Of a stretch of DNA of 25,307 bases, positions 7,722 to 15,949 are shown in pieces. This DNA comes from UBA1546 sp049302185 (GTDB lineage: Bacteria; Nitrospirota; Thermodesulfovibrionia; Thermodesulfovibrionales; UBA1546), in NCBI GenBank assembly GCA_049302185.1, contig JBAQLV010000006.1:1-25307 (forward strand), given 5' to 3'. The first letter of the stretch is position 1, and the number at the start of each line of letters is the position of its first letter. The position numbers were made by a program, and so were the translations under genes. The notes under the pieces are model-generated. The model worked only from the letters and a program-made list of their open reading frames with translations. It was not told the DNA's origin and did no database searches.

Positions 7722-8273
7722 ATGAACTTTTACAGATGCCTGATATGCGGGGATGTTTATATGGGGAAGGAGAAACCTTCAAACTGCCCGTTCTGCGGTG
7801 CAAAGGATAAATATCTCGTTGCTGCCGCTGAATGGGTTGATGAGAACCTCAGCATTAATGCGCTTTCTGAAATCTCAAAGAGGAATCTTGAAAAGGCGCT
7901 CCAGCTCGAGGTTAATAATGCCCCTTTTTACCGTGATGCAATGTCAAGGACTAAAGATACAGCGCTTCAGGGAGTTTTTAAATATCTCTCCAAGGTTGAG
8001 GCTGAACACGCATTAACAGTTAAAAAGATTCTGAAGTGTGAACTGCTGCAGCCTGAGAAAGGGAAAGAGGCTGCCACAGATGATGACATGGAGAATCTTA
8101 AGGCAGCGCATGAAAGGGAAAAGGCAGCGACGGCTTTTTACAGAAAGGCTGCAGAAGAGGCGGGAGAGCCGAGAGTTAAAAAAGTATTTACAGCTCTTTC
8201 AGAAATAGAGGCGGATCATATAGCGCTGGAGGAGAGACTTTTAAAGGGGAAGGAGAAAAAATGGCAAAGGTAA
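7722..8273 (+). CDS. Rubrerythrin-like protein with N-terminal rubredoxin-type knuckle
   Basis: A 183-residue protein. Residues 6-25 carry two Cys pairs (CLIC and CPFC, Cys6/9/22/25) that form a rubredoxin-like iron or zinc site at the N-terminus, the reverse order of classical rubrerythrin. Residues about 45-175 are a ferritin-like four-helix bundle with diiron ligands visible as Glu63, Glu93-x2-His96, the Glu131/133 region and Glu163-x2-His166. The family removes peroxide or stores and senses iron in anaerobes. AAGGAGG (7708-7714) is a strong SD. The last 13 bases overlap the FKBP gene. Cytoplasmic. Confidence 0.88.
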   Translation: MNFYRCLICGDVYMGKEKPSNCPFCGAKDKYLVAAAEWVDENLSINALSEISKRNLEKALQLEVNNAPFYRDAMSRTKDTALQGVFKYLSKVEAEHALTVKKILKCELLQPEKGKEAATDDDMENLKAAHEREKAATAFYRKAAEEAGEPRVKKVFTALSEIEADHIALEERLLKGKEKKWQR

Positions 8274-8689
8274 AAGAAGGAGACACAATAAGCATCCATT
8301 ACGCAGGCAAACTTGAAGACGGAACAGTTTTTGATTCTTCTGAGAGCGGCGCGCCTCTGGAATTCAAGGTAGGCGGCGGAGAGTTTTTGAAAGGGCTTGA
8401 AGACGGTGTCATAGGAATGGGAATCGGAGATGAAAAGACAATCAGAATTCCCGCAGAAGAAGGATACGGCATTTACACGGAAGAAAAGGTTTTTGAATTT
8501 GGCAGAGACAGGGCGCCTGAAAACTTTGATCCTGAGATCGGACAGCAGCTTCAGATGTACAGGGCTGATGGTATGCCTATAACAGTTAAAGTCACCGGCA
8601 AAACAGAGAAGGCATTTATCATGGACTGCAACCATCCATTGGCAGGAAAGAATCTGGTGTTTGATATCAAGCTTGTGGAGGTTGTGTAG
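8261..8689 (+). CDS. FKBP-type peptidyl-prolyl isomerase, SlyD-like
   Basis: A 142-residue cytoplasmic folding factor. The FKBP core (residues 4-70: GDTISIHYAGKLEDGTVFDSS, LEFKVGGGEFLKGLEDGVIGM) is interrupted by the IF (insert-in-flap) chaperone domain, roughly residues 75-125, and closed by HPLAGKNLVFDIKLVEV. This matches the SlyD/SlpA subfamily. The His/Cys-rich metal-binding tail of E. coli SlyD is absent. The gene overlaps the rubrerythrin gene by 13 bases, and GGAG lies 6-9 bases before its ATG. Together with ogt and rubrerythrin it forms a small stress or repair cluster. Confidence 0.92.
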   Translation: MAKVKEGDTISIHYAGKLEDGTVFDSSESGAPLEFKVGGGEFLKGLEDGVIGMGIGDEKTIRIPAEEGYGIYTEEKVFEFGRDRAPENFDPEIGQQLQMYRADGMPITVKVTGKTEKAFIMDCNHPLAGKNLVFDIKLVEVV

Positions 8690-8699
8690 GTAGTGTTGT

Positions 8700-10433
8700 C
8701 TATCTTATATACGCCTCTGTGACGTATCTTCTCATCATCCTGTGGCTGTTGAAGTAGTAGGCATTTTTACCTATGGCATTCTGCATCATTCTTATCCATG
8801 TGTGTCTTTCGTTGTAATACATCGGGATTATGATATTTTCAAGCTTGTTATATAAATCATCAGCGTCTCTTTTATCTATTGCGTCAACATCGTCTGTAAG
8901 CGTTGTTTCTGTAGGGCTTGGACCAATAGCCCACCCTGTAAAACCTTCAATATGGCCCTCTATCCACCAGCCGTCAAGCACGCTGAAGTTTATCACACCG
9001 TTATGAGCTGCCTTCATTCCGCTTGTGCCTGATGCCTCGCGCGGCCTGAGAGGCGTATTAAGCCATATATCAACACCGGAGACGAGCTTAAGGGCTTTCT
9101 CCATGTCATAGTTTTTCAGGTAGGCGATTTTAATCTTTCCTTTTAACTTTTCTTTTATGGCATGGATTTTTTCTATCAGCCATTTGCCGTAGTCGTCTTT
9201 CGGATGCGCCTTGCCTGAATAAATAAGCTGTATCTTTCCTGAGGCAATCCTCTCAAGCCTGTCAATATCGCTGAAAATAAGGTCAGCGCGTTTGTATGCG
9301 GTTGCCCTTCGCGCAAATCCTATTGTAAGTGTGTCATAATCCATGCCGGCCTTAGTCTCTGAATTTACAAAATCAATCAGAATCTTTTTTGCTTCAATAT
9401 GGGCTGTCCATAATTCGTCATCAGGGATGCGGCCTACTCTCACAAAAAGGTCAGGTTCGTTTGCCCAGCCCGGCAGGTATTTGTCATAAAGCCTTTTCAG
9501 GCTGTCGCATGTCCATGTATAGCTATGCACGCCGTTTGTTATTGCAGATATCTCATAACCGGGAAACATGTGCTGAGAGACCTCGCCATGTTTTTTAGCA
9601 ACGCCGTTAACGAATTCACTAAGATTTAATGCAAGAAGAGTCATGTTAAGATTATCTTTGCCTCCAAGGTCGCGCATGACATTGAAGGGGATAACCTCTC
9701 CCATTATTCTTGATACGAGGTCATAGGAAAATTTGTCGTGACCTGCCTCAACAGGCGTGTGGGTTGTGAAGACGCAGATGTCTTTTACTCTGTTAACATC
9801 CCACACGAGCCTTTCATCCCACACGTCTTCTATCGGCCTTTTATATCTTAAAAGCAGTTCCAATGTAAGAAAACTTGCATGGCCTTCATTCATGTGATAT
9901 TTCTTAATCTCGAATCCAAGCTCATGAAGCATTCTCACGCCGCCGATGCCGAGGACAATCTCCTGCTTAAGCCTGTATACATGGTCGCCTCCATAAAGAT
10001 AAGCAGTGATCTCCCTGTCTTCAGGCGTGTTGCCATCAACATCAGTATCAAGAAATAACACAGGGATGCTTCCACCTGTAAGGCTTTTTACAACATAAAG
10101 CCACGACTGAACCGCAACGTCTCTTCCTTCTATCTGAACATATACCTTTGGCGGAAGCAGAGTCATATATTTTGAAGGATCCCATACTGTGGGTGATTCT
10201 GTCTGCCTTCCTCTTTCGTCTATCTCCTGTGTGAAATATCCTTTTTTGCTGAGAAGGGTTACAGCAGCCATCGGAAGTTTAAGGTCAGCGCCTGATTTAA
10301 TCGTATCACCTGCGAGCACTCCAAGGCCGCCGCTGTAAGATGGGATGTTATTGGTAATACCTATCTCCATTGAGAAATAGGCAATCTTCGGGTCTTTTGT
10401 GAATTCCTGCAACTGGGGTAAAAACTGGTTCAT
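8700..10433 (-). CDS. glgP: Alpha-glucan (glycogen/maltodextrin) phosphorylase, GT35 short form
   Basis: A 577-residue cytoplasmic enzyme that releases glucose-1-phosphate from alpha-1,4-glucans. It is the short GT35 type found in many thermophiles and anaerobes, well below the 800 or more residues of E. coli GlgP. Landmarks are YFSMEIGITNNIPSYSGGLG (residues 19-38), MNEGHASFLTLELL (181-194), ITNGVHSYTW (298-307) and the PLP motif EASGTSGMKAAHNG, where Lys474 should hold the cofactor. It overlaps the queC stop by 4 bases (ATGA), so it is translationally coupled to an unrelated tRNA-modification gene. Its metabolic partner is the branching enzyme at 780-2387. Confidence 0.93.
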   Translation of the reverse strand: MNQFLPQLQEFTKDPKIAYFSMEIGITNNIPSYSGGLGVLAGDTIKSGADLKLPMAAVTLLSKKGYFTQEIDERGRQTESPTVWDPSKYMTLLPPKVYVQIEGRDVAVQSWLYVVKSLTGGSIPVLFLDTDVDGNTPEDREITAYLYGGDHVYRLKQEIVLGIGGVRMLHELGFEIKKYHMNEGHASFLTLELLLRYKRPIEDVWDERLVWDVNRVKDICVFTTHTPVEAGHDKFSYDLVSRIMGEVIPFNVMRDLGGKDNLNMTLLALNLSEFVNGVAKKHGEVSQHMFPGYEISAITNGVHSYTWTCDSLKRLYDKYLPGWANEPDLFVRVGRIPDDELWTAHIEAKKILIDFVNSETKAGMDYDTLTIGFARRATAYKRADLIFSDIDRLERIASGKIQLIYSGKAHPKDDYGKWLIEKIHAIKEKLKGKIKIAYLKNYDMEKALKLVSGVDIWLNTPLRPREASGTSGMKAAHNGVINFSVLDGWWIEGHIEGFTGWAIGPSPTETTLTDDVDAIDKRDADDLYNKLENIIIPMYYNERHTWIRMMQNAIGKNAYYFNSHRMMRRYVTEAYIR

Positions 10434-11248
10434 ATATCCTTTATCCCTGCCTCTTTGAATCCCTTTGCCCTGAAGAGGCAGCTGTCACACCTGCCGCAGG
10501 GGATAAAAGAAGTTATGAGTTTAGAGTTTAGAGTTAAGAGTTTATCGTTTTTATCTTTACTTTGAACTTTGTCCCGAATAAATCGGGATGAACTTTGAAC
10601 TCCTGCGGTAGCAGGCTGCGGGTCATAACAGCTCCATGTCAGGGAATAGTCCAGCCCTAATGCTGTGCCCTTCTTAATTATCTCTGCCTTTGTAAGATGA
10701 AGAAGAGGGGCTTTAATGCTGAATTTGATTTTTCCTTCCACCGATGCCTTTGTTGCAAGGTTTGCCATTTTTTCAAATGCCTTCAGATATTCGGGACGGC
10801 AGTCAGGATAGCCGCTGTAATCTACCGCATTTGCGCCGATAAATAAATCTTCAGCCTTAAGCGCCTCTGCCCATCCAAGCGCAAATGAGAGGAAGATTGT
10901 ATTGCGTGCAGGGACATAGGTGACGGGGATGGATGAGAGTTCAGAGTTAGGAGTTAAGAGTTTAGATTCTTTATCTTGACTCTTGACTCTTGACTCTTGA
11001 CTCTTTTTGGGCACTTCAATCTCTGATGTCAGCGCTGAGCCGCCTATCTCTCTTAAATCAAATTTTATTACAAGATGTTTTTTTACGTTTAATGATAAGG
11101 CGACTTTTTTTGCCGCCTCAAGCTCTATTTTATGTCTTTGATTGTAATCAAAACTCAGGGCGTATACTTCATAACCCTCGTCTTTTGCTATTGCTGCTGT
11201 TGTGGAGGAATCTATCCCGCCGCTGAGAAGGACAACCGCTTTTTTCAT
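10430..11248 (-). CDS. queC: 7-cyano-7-deazaguanine synthase QueC with two inserted loops
   Basis: A 272-residue enzyme that turns 7-carboxy-7-deazaguanine into preQ0 for queuosine. The ATP-binding P-loop is LSGGIDSS (residues 8-15). Core motifs include PVTYVPARNTIFLSFALGWAE (108-128), YSGYPDCRPEYLKAFEKMANL (144-164) and TWSCYDP (204-210). Zinc ligands are Cys207 and CGRCDSC (251-257). Family members are normally about 220-235 residues. Two extra stretches, residues about 83-105 and 213-247, are Ser/Lys/Asp/Leu-rich, fit no family motif, and are coded by degenerate tandem repeats (10934-11002 and 10508-10612). All catalytic motifs flank the inserts intact and the frame is kept, so the protein may still work. 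Confidence 0.93.
   Translation of the reverse strand: MKKAVVLLSGGIDSSTTAAIAKDEGYEVYALSFDYNQRHKIELEAAKKVALSLNVKKHLVIKFDLREIGGSALTSEIEVPKKSQESRVKSQDKESKLLTPNSELSSIPVTYVPARNTIFLSFALGWAEALKAEDLFIGANAVDYSGYPDCRPEYLKAFEKMANLATKASVEGKIKFSIKAPLLHLTKAEIIKKGTALGLDYSLTWSCYDPQPATAGVQSSSRFIRDKVQSKDKNDKLLTLNSKLITSFIPCGRCDSCLFRAKGFKEAGIKDI
10508..10612. repeat. Degenerate repeat inserted in frame in queC (insert 2)
   Basis: The stretch begins with AGAGTTTAGAGTTAAGAG words and continues with ACTTTGAAC words, a CCCGAATAAATCGGG palindrome and CCTGCGG..AGCAGG. It codes queC residues 213-247, between the CYDP motif and the CGRC zinc motif, where other QueC proteins have only a short link. Confidence 0.8.
10934..11002. 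repeat. Degenerate repeat inserted in frame in queC (insert 1)
   Basis: It is made of AGAGTTCAGAGTTAGGAG words followed by four tandem TTGACTC units (TCTTGACTCTTGACTC pattern). It codes queC residues 83-105, between EIEVPK and IPVTYVPARN, a site where QueC proteins vary but are shorter. Confidence 0.8.
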
Positions 11249-11260
11249 AAAGATAGATTA

Positions 11261-11347
11261 TGATGCATGATACACGATACATGATACATGATAAAAGTAA
11301 ATCCTGCGTATAAATACTTAAAATCCTGCATCTTGAATCCTGCATCT
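11261..11347. repeat. Two degenerate tandem repeats upstream of queC
   Basis: 11261-11292 is built from CATGATA / CACGATA words (four to five units). 11301-11347 carries three AATCCTGC(A/G)T words at uneven spacing. They fill the whole gap of about 100 bases between queC and the DUF4388 gene. No other signal is seen there. Confidence 0.75.
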
Positions 11348-11350
11348 TTT

Positions 11351-12412
11351 TTAGTAAACATCATCCTCTGTGCCTTCTTTCCAGTCCGGCCCTGCGCTGA
11401 AGAGGATAAAATCACCGGCCTCTGTTTTATAGATATATTGTCTTCCCCACGAATCAGTCGTTTTTGTTATCTGATCGATTGATTGTGGATAAGAGCCGTT
11501 CTCATATTTATATGCCTCAATAATAAATCTTATGTTATCTATGTCCGCTGATGTTTTAATTCTGTCAGTGTAGTCAGACCGCTGCGGCGGAAATGAGATT
11601 ATTGTAATAAAAAGGCTGGCCAAAAATATAACCGGAGTAATAAATGGGGGGTAGGGGATGCCTTTTTTCACTGGTCGCGCTGTCCCACGCAAGGCAATCT
11701 CAGGAGCTACCGGAGCAGTCTCGTTAGGTTCTATCATGCCTTTTTCCATAAGAGATACGAGAGACTTGGATGCCTGAAAACTGTCCATATGACTGGATTC
11801 AATTGTTGCGCTGACATCTCTTTCGCCATCCACAAGCCCGAGAATCTCTTCTTCATCAGAGGTAAGCGCAGCGCCTGATTTGCCTGTTTTTTCAAATATG
11901 GTGTCAGGCGTTAACTTGCCCTCTATCAGCGACCATTCATCAACGATGCGGAGTCCTTCCATCAGGACATGCTGCGTATCAAGCGATACAGGCATCTCCG
12001 TGTCAACAGGCACTCCCTGCGGAGAAAACTCATAAGTTCCGTCCTTCCAGCCGAAGAGTTGGATAACTATCTCGGTTATCTGCGTTGTAAGAATCTCCTG
12101 TATATGTTCTTTTCCAATAACGCCTTTTTTTATAAGGATGCTGCCAAGCTTTTCTCCGGATGACTGCTGCTCCTCAAGGGCTTTCTGAAGGTCATCTTCT
12201 GTGATAAGCCCCTTCTTTAAGAGCAGTTTTCCAAAACGGTTTGCCTCAACCTTTCTCCTTGTTTCTACTGATATAATATTGCCCTCATAGAATAGCAGCC
12301 GAACCCTGTCCATCCTGCCTTCAAGCGTGAAGACGCCTGTTTTACGCTGGAAATATATAAGCTGCAGTATGTCTGCCAGGCCGAATTCTTTTAAGGAACC
12401 CTCTAAAGACAT
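11351..12412 (-). CDS. DUF4388 (PATAN-like) protein with a GspG-like pseudopilin tail
   Basis: A 353-residue protein. Residues 1-50 are a DUF4388/PATAN-type start (GSLKEFGLADILQLIYFQRKTGVFTLEG). Residues 58-125 resemble the MshEN/GspE N-terminal helical domain (GKLLLKKGLITEDDLQKALEEQ, then a second copy GSILIKKGVIGKEHIQEIL). Residues about 185-230 are a winged-helix-like part. Residues 256-275 are a single membrane helix. Residues 286-353 look like the C-terminal half of a type II secretion major pseudopilin (YKYENGSYP, DSWGRQYIYKTEAGDF, SAGPDWKEGTEDDVY), including acidic Ca-site-like residues. No prepilin signal is present. The ATG lies 3 bases after the TPR gene stop. A role in sensing or a motility/secretion link is inferred. 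Confidence 0.75.
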   Translation of the reverse strand: MSLEGSLKEFGLADILQLIYFQRKTGVFTLEGRMDRVRLLFYEGNIISVETRRKVEANRFGKLLLKKGLITEDDLQKALEEQQSSGEKLGSILIKKGVIGKEHIQEILTTQITEIVIQLFGWKDGTYEFSPQGVPVDTEMPVSLDTQHVLMEGLRIVDEWSLIEGKLTPDTIFEKTGKSGAALTSDEEEILGLVDGERDVSATIESSHMDSFQASKSLVSLMEKGMIEPNETAPVAPEIALRGTARPVKKGIPYPPFITPVIFLASLFITIISFPPQRSDYTDRIKTSADIDNIRFIIEAYKYENGSYPQSIDQITKTTDSWGRQYIYKTEAGDFILFSAGPDWKEGTEDDVY

Positions 12413-12415
12413 ATC

Positions 12416-14107
12416 CTACTTCAGCCTCCTTTGCGCATCTATATTGGAGATAAGGTATAAAAAAGCCATAAGTATCACTGCCGGAATTGTAAGCCAGCTA
12501 TGTGAAAACAGTGAAAGTCCTGTAAAAAATAGCGGTTTAAGCAATATCAAAAGCAGCAGGAAAAGAAATAACCACAGGAATAAAGTTCCTGAGAGAATTC
12601 TCCCCCAATAAATATGGGCTATTCCCGGCGGTGCAAAAGAAAGGATACTGATTGTGCGCCTTTTTTTCTTCTGGAGTTCCTGCACCTCAAGCTGTTTTGC
12701 CACCCGTACTCTTGAATCAAGGGCATCAAGTTTAATAAGAGACTTATAGCATAAGGAGCACATCTCCCCCCAGAGCTTTCCTTTTCCGCACTTTCCGCAG
12801 AGTATTACACCGCACCTCTGACACCTGTATGCCCTCTGTTTGAAAGTAGAGTCCATTATGTAAAACATTATCAAAAGGGCTATAGAAACAATGACCGAAG
12901 ATGCAGAATTCAGAGGGGAGACTTTTATCGAATCCTGAGCGCTGTTTTTTGCATATTCCCACATAGCTGACATTGGAAGGGTCTCATCAATGACAAATCT
13001 GTTTGGATTCCGGCTTGCGGCTGACGAGAATTGGGATACGGATTCTCTGCTGAGTTTTATGGCTTCGGTGAAATATTCCTCTCCCTTTGCAAAGTCAAGC
13101 GTTTCTCGCGATACCTGGCTGAGATTGTAATAAGCTGATGCAAGCGGTTTTAATTCTATGGATTTTTTATATGATTCTTTTGCAGCAGCCATATCATTGA
13201 CGCTGACATAGGAATTCCCGAGATTGACGTAAGCCCTTGGGTCTGGATGCGAAGCCAAAAGTTTTTTATAGGCAGCTATTGCCTCTTCATGGCCTCCCTC
13301 CCGTTTGAGCGCAAGCCCGTAAGAAAAAAGAGATACAAAATCAGTTTTATTTTTAAGAACGGAGGCGGCGTATTTATTGTCTCTGCTTTCATTGACAGCC
13401 ACAATAGCCCTGAGTTCAGAAGAGGGAACTGAGAGAAACATGTTTATAAAGCCCAAACAGAGAGAAGACAGAAGGAGAAGCAAGGCAGATGCATAAACAA
13501 GAGCCTTATTCATTCCTCTGAAATATAGCCCCAGCAGAAGCAGGGAGCCTGCCATGAAGAATAAAGGGCCGAGAAAAGAGAGCGGGACAAGTAACATGGC
13601 AATTAAAATCTTTTTCCTGTTTTCCTTAATATCATGAGACAAGAGAGGGATGTCTATAAAAAACCTTACAGCTAAAACCAAAGCAAGCACAATAACAAAA
13701 GAAAGCATGAAGCTTGCGGTAAAAAGCCCTGATATACTCATCAGCCACCAGAAATTTTTTTTGTAAGCCTTAAATCCCTTGATGGTATAATCAAGGCTCT
13801 CAAATATGCCTTTTGCCGAAGGCGAAAAACTTATCTTTGCCATTTCAAAATATGCGGGGGGGAGATACGGAGAATGCCTTATCGCCTCTGTTAAAAGGCT
13901 CTTGGCTCTTGACGGGTCAGCGTTGGCTTTTTTTATCAAGACATACGAATAAGGCTCATTGTTTTCAAGCCCCCTGTCAAGGCGTGACTCATAGATGTCT
14001 TCAGCAGAATAAGAGAGCGGAGCAAATGTGGGAAGCGTGAAAATTAACAGTAAGAACGCAAATATAAGAGGGGATGTGAGTTTTAATTTTCCGTTATAGT
14101 CTTTCAT
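12416..14107 (-). CDS. Multi-spanning membrane protein with TPR and zinc-ribbon segments
   Basis: A 563-residue protein. Residues 10-35 are a signal peptide or first membrane helix ending SYSAED. Hydrophobic helices lie near 120-150, 168-196 and 200-226. Residues 255-355 hold TPR units (FSYGLALKREGGHEEAIAAYKK, AYVNLGNSYVSVNDMAAAKESY, AYYNLSQVSRETLDFAKGEEYF). A helix at 402-418 precedes a six-Cys zinc motif (Cys429, 432, 437, 440, 450 and 453), then a basic linker and two C-terminal helices (about 503-525 and 537-555). The topology puts the TPR part outside and the zinc part inside the cell. It sits between plsY (21 bases upstream) and the DUF4388 gene (3 bases downstream), which suggests one operon. 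No specific function is recognised. Confidence 0.75.
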   Translation of the reverse strand: MKDYNGKLKLTSPLIFAFLLLIFTLPTFAPLSYSAEDIYESRLDRGLENNEPYSYVLIKKANADPSRAKSLLTEAIRHSPYLPPAYFEMAKISFSPSAKGIFESLDYTIKGFKAYKKNFWWLMSISGLFTASFMLSFVIVLALVLAVRFFIDIPLLSHDIKENRKKILIAMLLVPLSFLGPLFFMAGSLLLLGLYFRGMNKALVYASALLLLLSSLCLGFINMFLSVPSSELRAIVAVNESRDNKYAASVLKNKTDFVSLFSYGLALKREGGHEEAIAAYKKLLASHPDPRAYVNLGNSYVSVNDMAAAKESYKKSIELKPLASAYYNLSQVSRETLDFAKGEEYFTEAIKLSRESVSQFSSAASRNPNRFVIDETLPMSAMWEYAKNSAQDSIKVSPLNSASSVIVSIALLIMFYIMDSTFKQRAYRCQRCGVILCGKCGKGKLWGEMCSLCYKSLIKLDALDSRVRVAKQLEVQELQKKKRRTISILSFAPPGIAHIYWGRILSGTLFLWLFLFLLLLILLKPLFFTGLSLFSHSWLTIPAVILMAFLYLISNIDAQRRLK

Positions 14108-14128
14108 CTTGCCCCTTGAATTTTATTT

Positions 14129-14794
14129 TTACGATGAAGACCTTTCGCCAATCTTTCTTTCAGTCCCTTTTATAAGCCTCTCTATATTCCCAATGTGTCT
14201 CACTAAAATCAAAAGCGCAATCATGGCTGAGATTAGTACTTTTATCCTCACAGGGTCAAACAGAAATACATTTACAGGAAGAAGCCCGAATGATACAATC
14301 GCGCCGAGAGAAGAATATTTTGTTATAAGAGCTGCAACAAGCCATATTATAAGTGTAAGTATAGCAACTTGAGGAGAATAAATCACTAAAACACCGAGGC
14401 TTGTGGCAACGCCCTTACCGCCTCTGAATCTGAGAAACGGTGAGAAATTGTGGCCGAGTATTGCAGAAAGTCCCGCCAGCCCTTCAATCGCGGCCTGAGG
14501 GTTTGATGTTATGGATTGTAAGATTCCTGCTCCTCCGCCTGAGGCGGATGAGGCATAAAATCCGGGGTCGGAAACGAAAGCCCTTGCTATTGCCACGGCT
14601 GCTGTCCCTTTTAGCATATCTCCCAAAAGCGTAAGCAAAGCAGCCCCTTTTCCTAAAGACCGAAGCACATTTGTTGCGCCTATGTTGCCGCTTCCAATTT
14701 TTTTCAGGTCAACGCCTTTTACCTTTGCTATTATGACGCCGCAAGGAATTGAACCGAGGATAAATGCCAAGGCTATCAGCAGAGCAGACTTCAT
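14129..14794 (-). CDS. plsY: Glycerol-3-phosphate acyltransferase PlsY
   Basis: A 221-residue inner-membrane enzyme that moves acyl groups from acyl-phosphate to glycerol-3-phosphate, the first step of phospholipid synthesis. Key motifs are IGSGNIGATNVLRSLGK (residues 33-49), GHNFSPFLRFRGGKGVATSLG (114-134) and a late membrane segment ending RHIGNIERLIKGTE. The start at 14794 overlaps the pgsA stop as ATGA. An upstream in-frame ATG at 14863 would lie inside pgsA. The family is about 190-215 residues. The extra loop near residues 76-100 (SDPGFYASSASGGGAG) contains a palindromic repeat at DNA level (14534-14548). Confidence 0.93.
   Translation of the reverse strand: MKSALLIALAFILGSIPCGVIIAKVKGVDLKKIGSGNIGATNVLRSLGKGAALLTLLGDMLKGTAAVAIARAFVSDPGFYASSASGGGAGILQSITSNPQAAIEGLAGLSAILGHNFSPFLRFRGGKGVATSLGVLVIYSPQVAILTLIIWLVAALITKYSSLGAIVSFGLLPVNVFLFDPVRIKVLISAMIALLILVRHIGNIERLIKGTERKIGERSSS
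14534..14548. repeat. 15-bp palindrome TCCGCCTGAGGCGGA inside plsY
   Basis: A perfect 7-1-7 palindrome codes part of the Ala/Ser/Gly-rich extra loop of PlsY. The exact same 15-mer occurs on the other strand at 17426-17440 in intergenic DNA, so it is a dispersed element rather than a PlsY motif. Confidence 0.75.
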
Positions 14795-15327
14795 CTTATC
14801 TTCTTCCAGAAAGAGATTGTATACTGGATTCCAGAGATTATAGAGAGGACGAGCGCTGCCCATATAAAAATCATGCCGACATCATAAAGATCTATATCAA
14901 ATATGCTTCCCCCGAGAATCAGGCAGAGGATTGATGTTATCTGCGCTGTTGTCTTGAGTTTCCCTCCCATTTCGGCAGGGATAATAATGTCCTTTGAAAG
15001 AGCAACAACGCGCAGTCCTGTTACAAGGAATTCCCTGACAATTATAACTATTGCCATCCATGCGGAAAGCCGGGCCATATCCACTAATACCACAAGAGCC
15101 GATATAACAAGAAACTTGTCTGCAAGGGGATCAAGAATAATGCCGAACTTTGTTACCTGTCCGGAACGCCTTGCAAGATAGCCGTCAAGAAAATCTGTTA
15201 CTGCCGCAATGCCGAATATCGCTGCGCCCCAGAATGGGTGCTGATAAGTTACTATCACAAAAACCGGGATAAGGATAATCCTGCTTAATGTAAGGACTGT
15301 CGGGATATTAAGTTTTAAGATACCCAT
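14791..15327 (-). CDS. pgsA: CDP-diacylglycerol--glycerol-3-phosphate 3-phosphatidyltransferase
   Basis: A 178-residue inner-membrane enzyme that makes phosphatidylglycerol-phosphate. The CDP-alcohol phosphatidyltransferase signature D-x2-D-G-x2-A-R-x8-G-x3-D-x3-D is complete (Asp45, Asp48, Gly49, Ala52, Arg53, Gly62, Asp66, Asp70). The N-terminal NIPTVLTLSRIILIPVF is the usual first helix. The start overlaps the kdsC-like gene by 20 bases and the stop overlaps plsY by 4, so kdsC-pgsA-plsY are tightly coupled. Confidence 0.94.
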   Translation of the reverse strand: MGILKLNIPTVLTLSRIILIPVFVIVTYQHPFWGAAIFGIAAVTDFLDGYLARRSGQVTKFGIILDPLADKFLVISALVVLVDMARLSAWMAIVIIVREFLVTGLRVVALSKDIIIPAEMGGKLKTTAQITSILCLILGGSIFDIDLYDVGMIFIWAALVLSIISGIQYTISFWKKIR

Positions 15328-15847
15328 CTATGACTTTATTCCATAACCCCTTGGCCTTAAGGATAATGTCCGTGACTTCTCTTGCAGCGGCCCTGCCGCC
15401 TCTATTTTTTGTGACTGCCGAGGTTAGAGATTTGACTTCATCAGGCGAATCAGCAACAGCAAAAGAAAGCCCGGCCCTCTTTAGCAGAGGCAAGTCCACT
15501 ATGTCATCACCTATGTATGCTATCTCATTATCCCTGAGAGAAAACTTGCTTTTAATACGATTGTAGGCTTCTATTTTGTTATAGCATTTCTGGTAAACCT
15601 CGGCAATGCCAAGCTCTTTTGCCCTTCTCTCCACGACCTTTGAGCTCCTTCCTGTAATTATGGCAACGTGAATGCCTGCCCTGATGAGCATTTTTATGCC
15701 GTGCCCGTCGCGCACATGGAAGGCCTTGAACTCGTTGCCTTTATTGTCAAGAATAATGCTTCCGTCCGTAAGAACTCCGTCAACATCAAGAATCAGAAGC
15801 TTTATATTTTTAGCGATATCTGCAATCTGTTTCTTTGTCTTTTTCAT
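15308..15847 (-). CDS. kdsC: Kdo-8-phosphate phosphatase family protein (HAD, KdsC-like)
   Basis: A 179-residue HAD phosphatase of the tetrameric KdsC type, which lacks a cap domain. Motif I is LLILDVDGVLTDG (Asp21, Asp23), motif II is AIITGRSSK (Thr65), motif III is Lys91 and motif IV is YIGDDIVDLPLL (Asp114, Asp115). It removes phosphate from Kdo-8-phosphate in LPS core synthesis. NeuNAc-9-P or other 8-9-carbon sugar acid phosphate substrates cannot be excluded. First gene of the minus-strand operon after tRNA-Ala. Overlaps pgsA by 20 bases. Confidence 0.9.
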   Translation of the reverse strand: MKKTKKQIADIAKNIKLLILDVDGVLTDGSIILDNKGNEFKAFHVRDGHGIKMLIRAGIHVAIITGRSSKVVERRAKELGIAEVYQKCYNKIEAYNRIKSKFSLRDNEIAYIGDDIVDLPLLKRAGLSFAVADSPDEVKSLTSAVTKNRGGRAAAREVTDIILKAKGLWNKVIDGYLKT

Positions 15848-15860
15848 GTTGAATTCTTAA

Positions 15861-15936
<76 letters not shown>

Positions 15937-15949
15937 TCTTTAGTATTAA

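Noticed and set aside
10934..11002. CRISPR-like array
   Set aside because: Units are short, drifting and without spacers of constant length. No cas genes are in the window.
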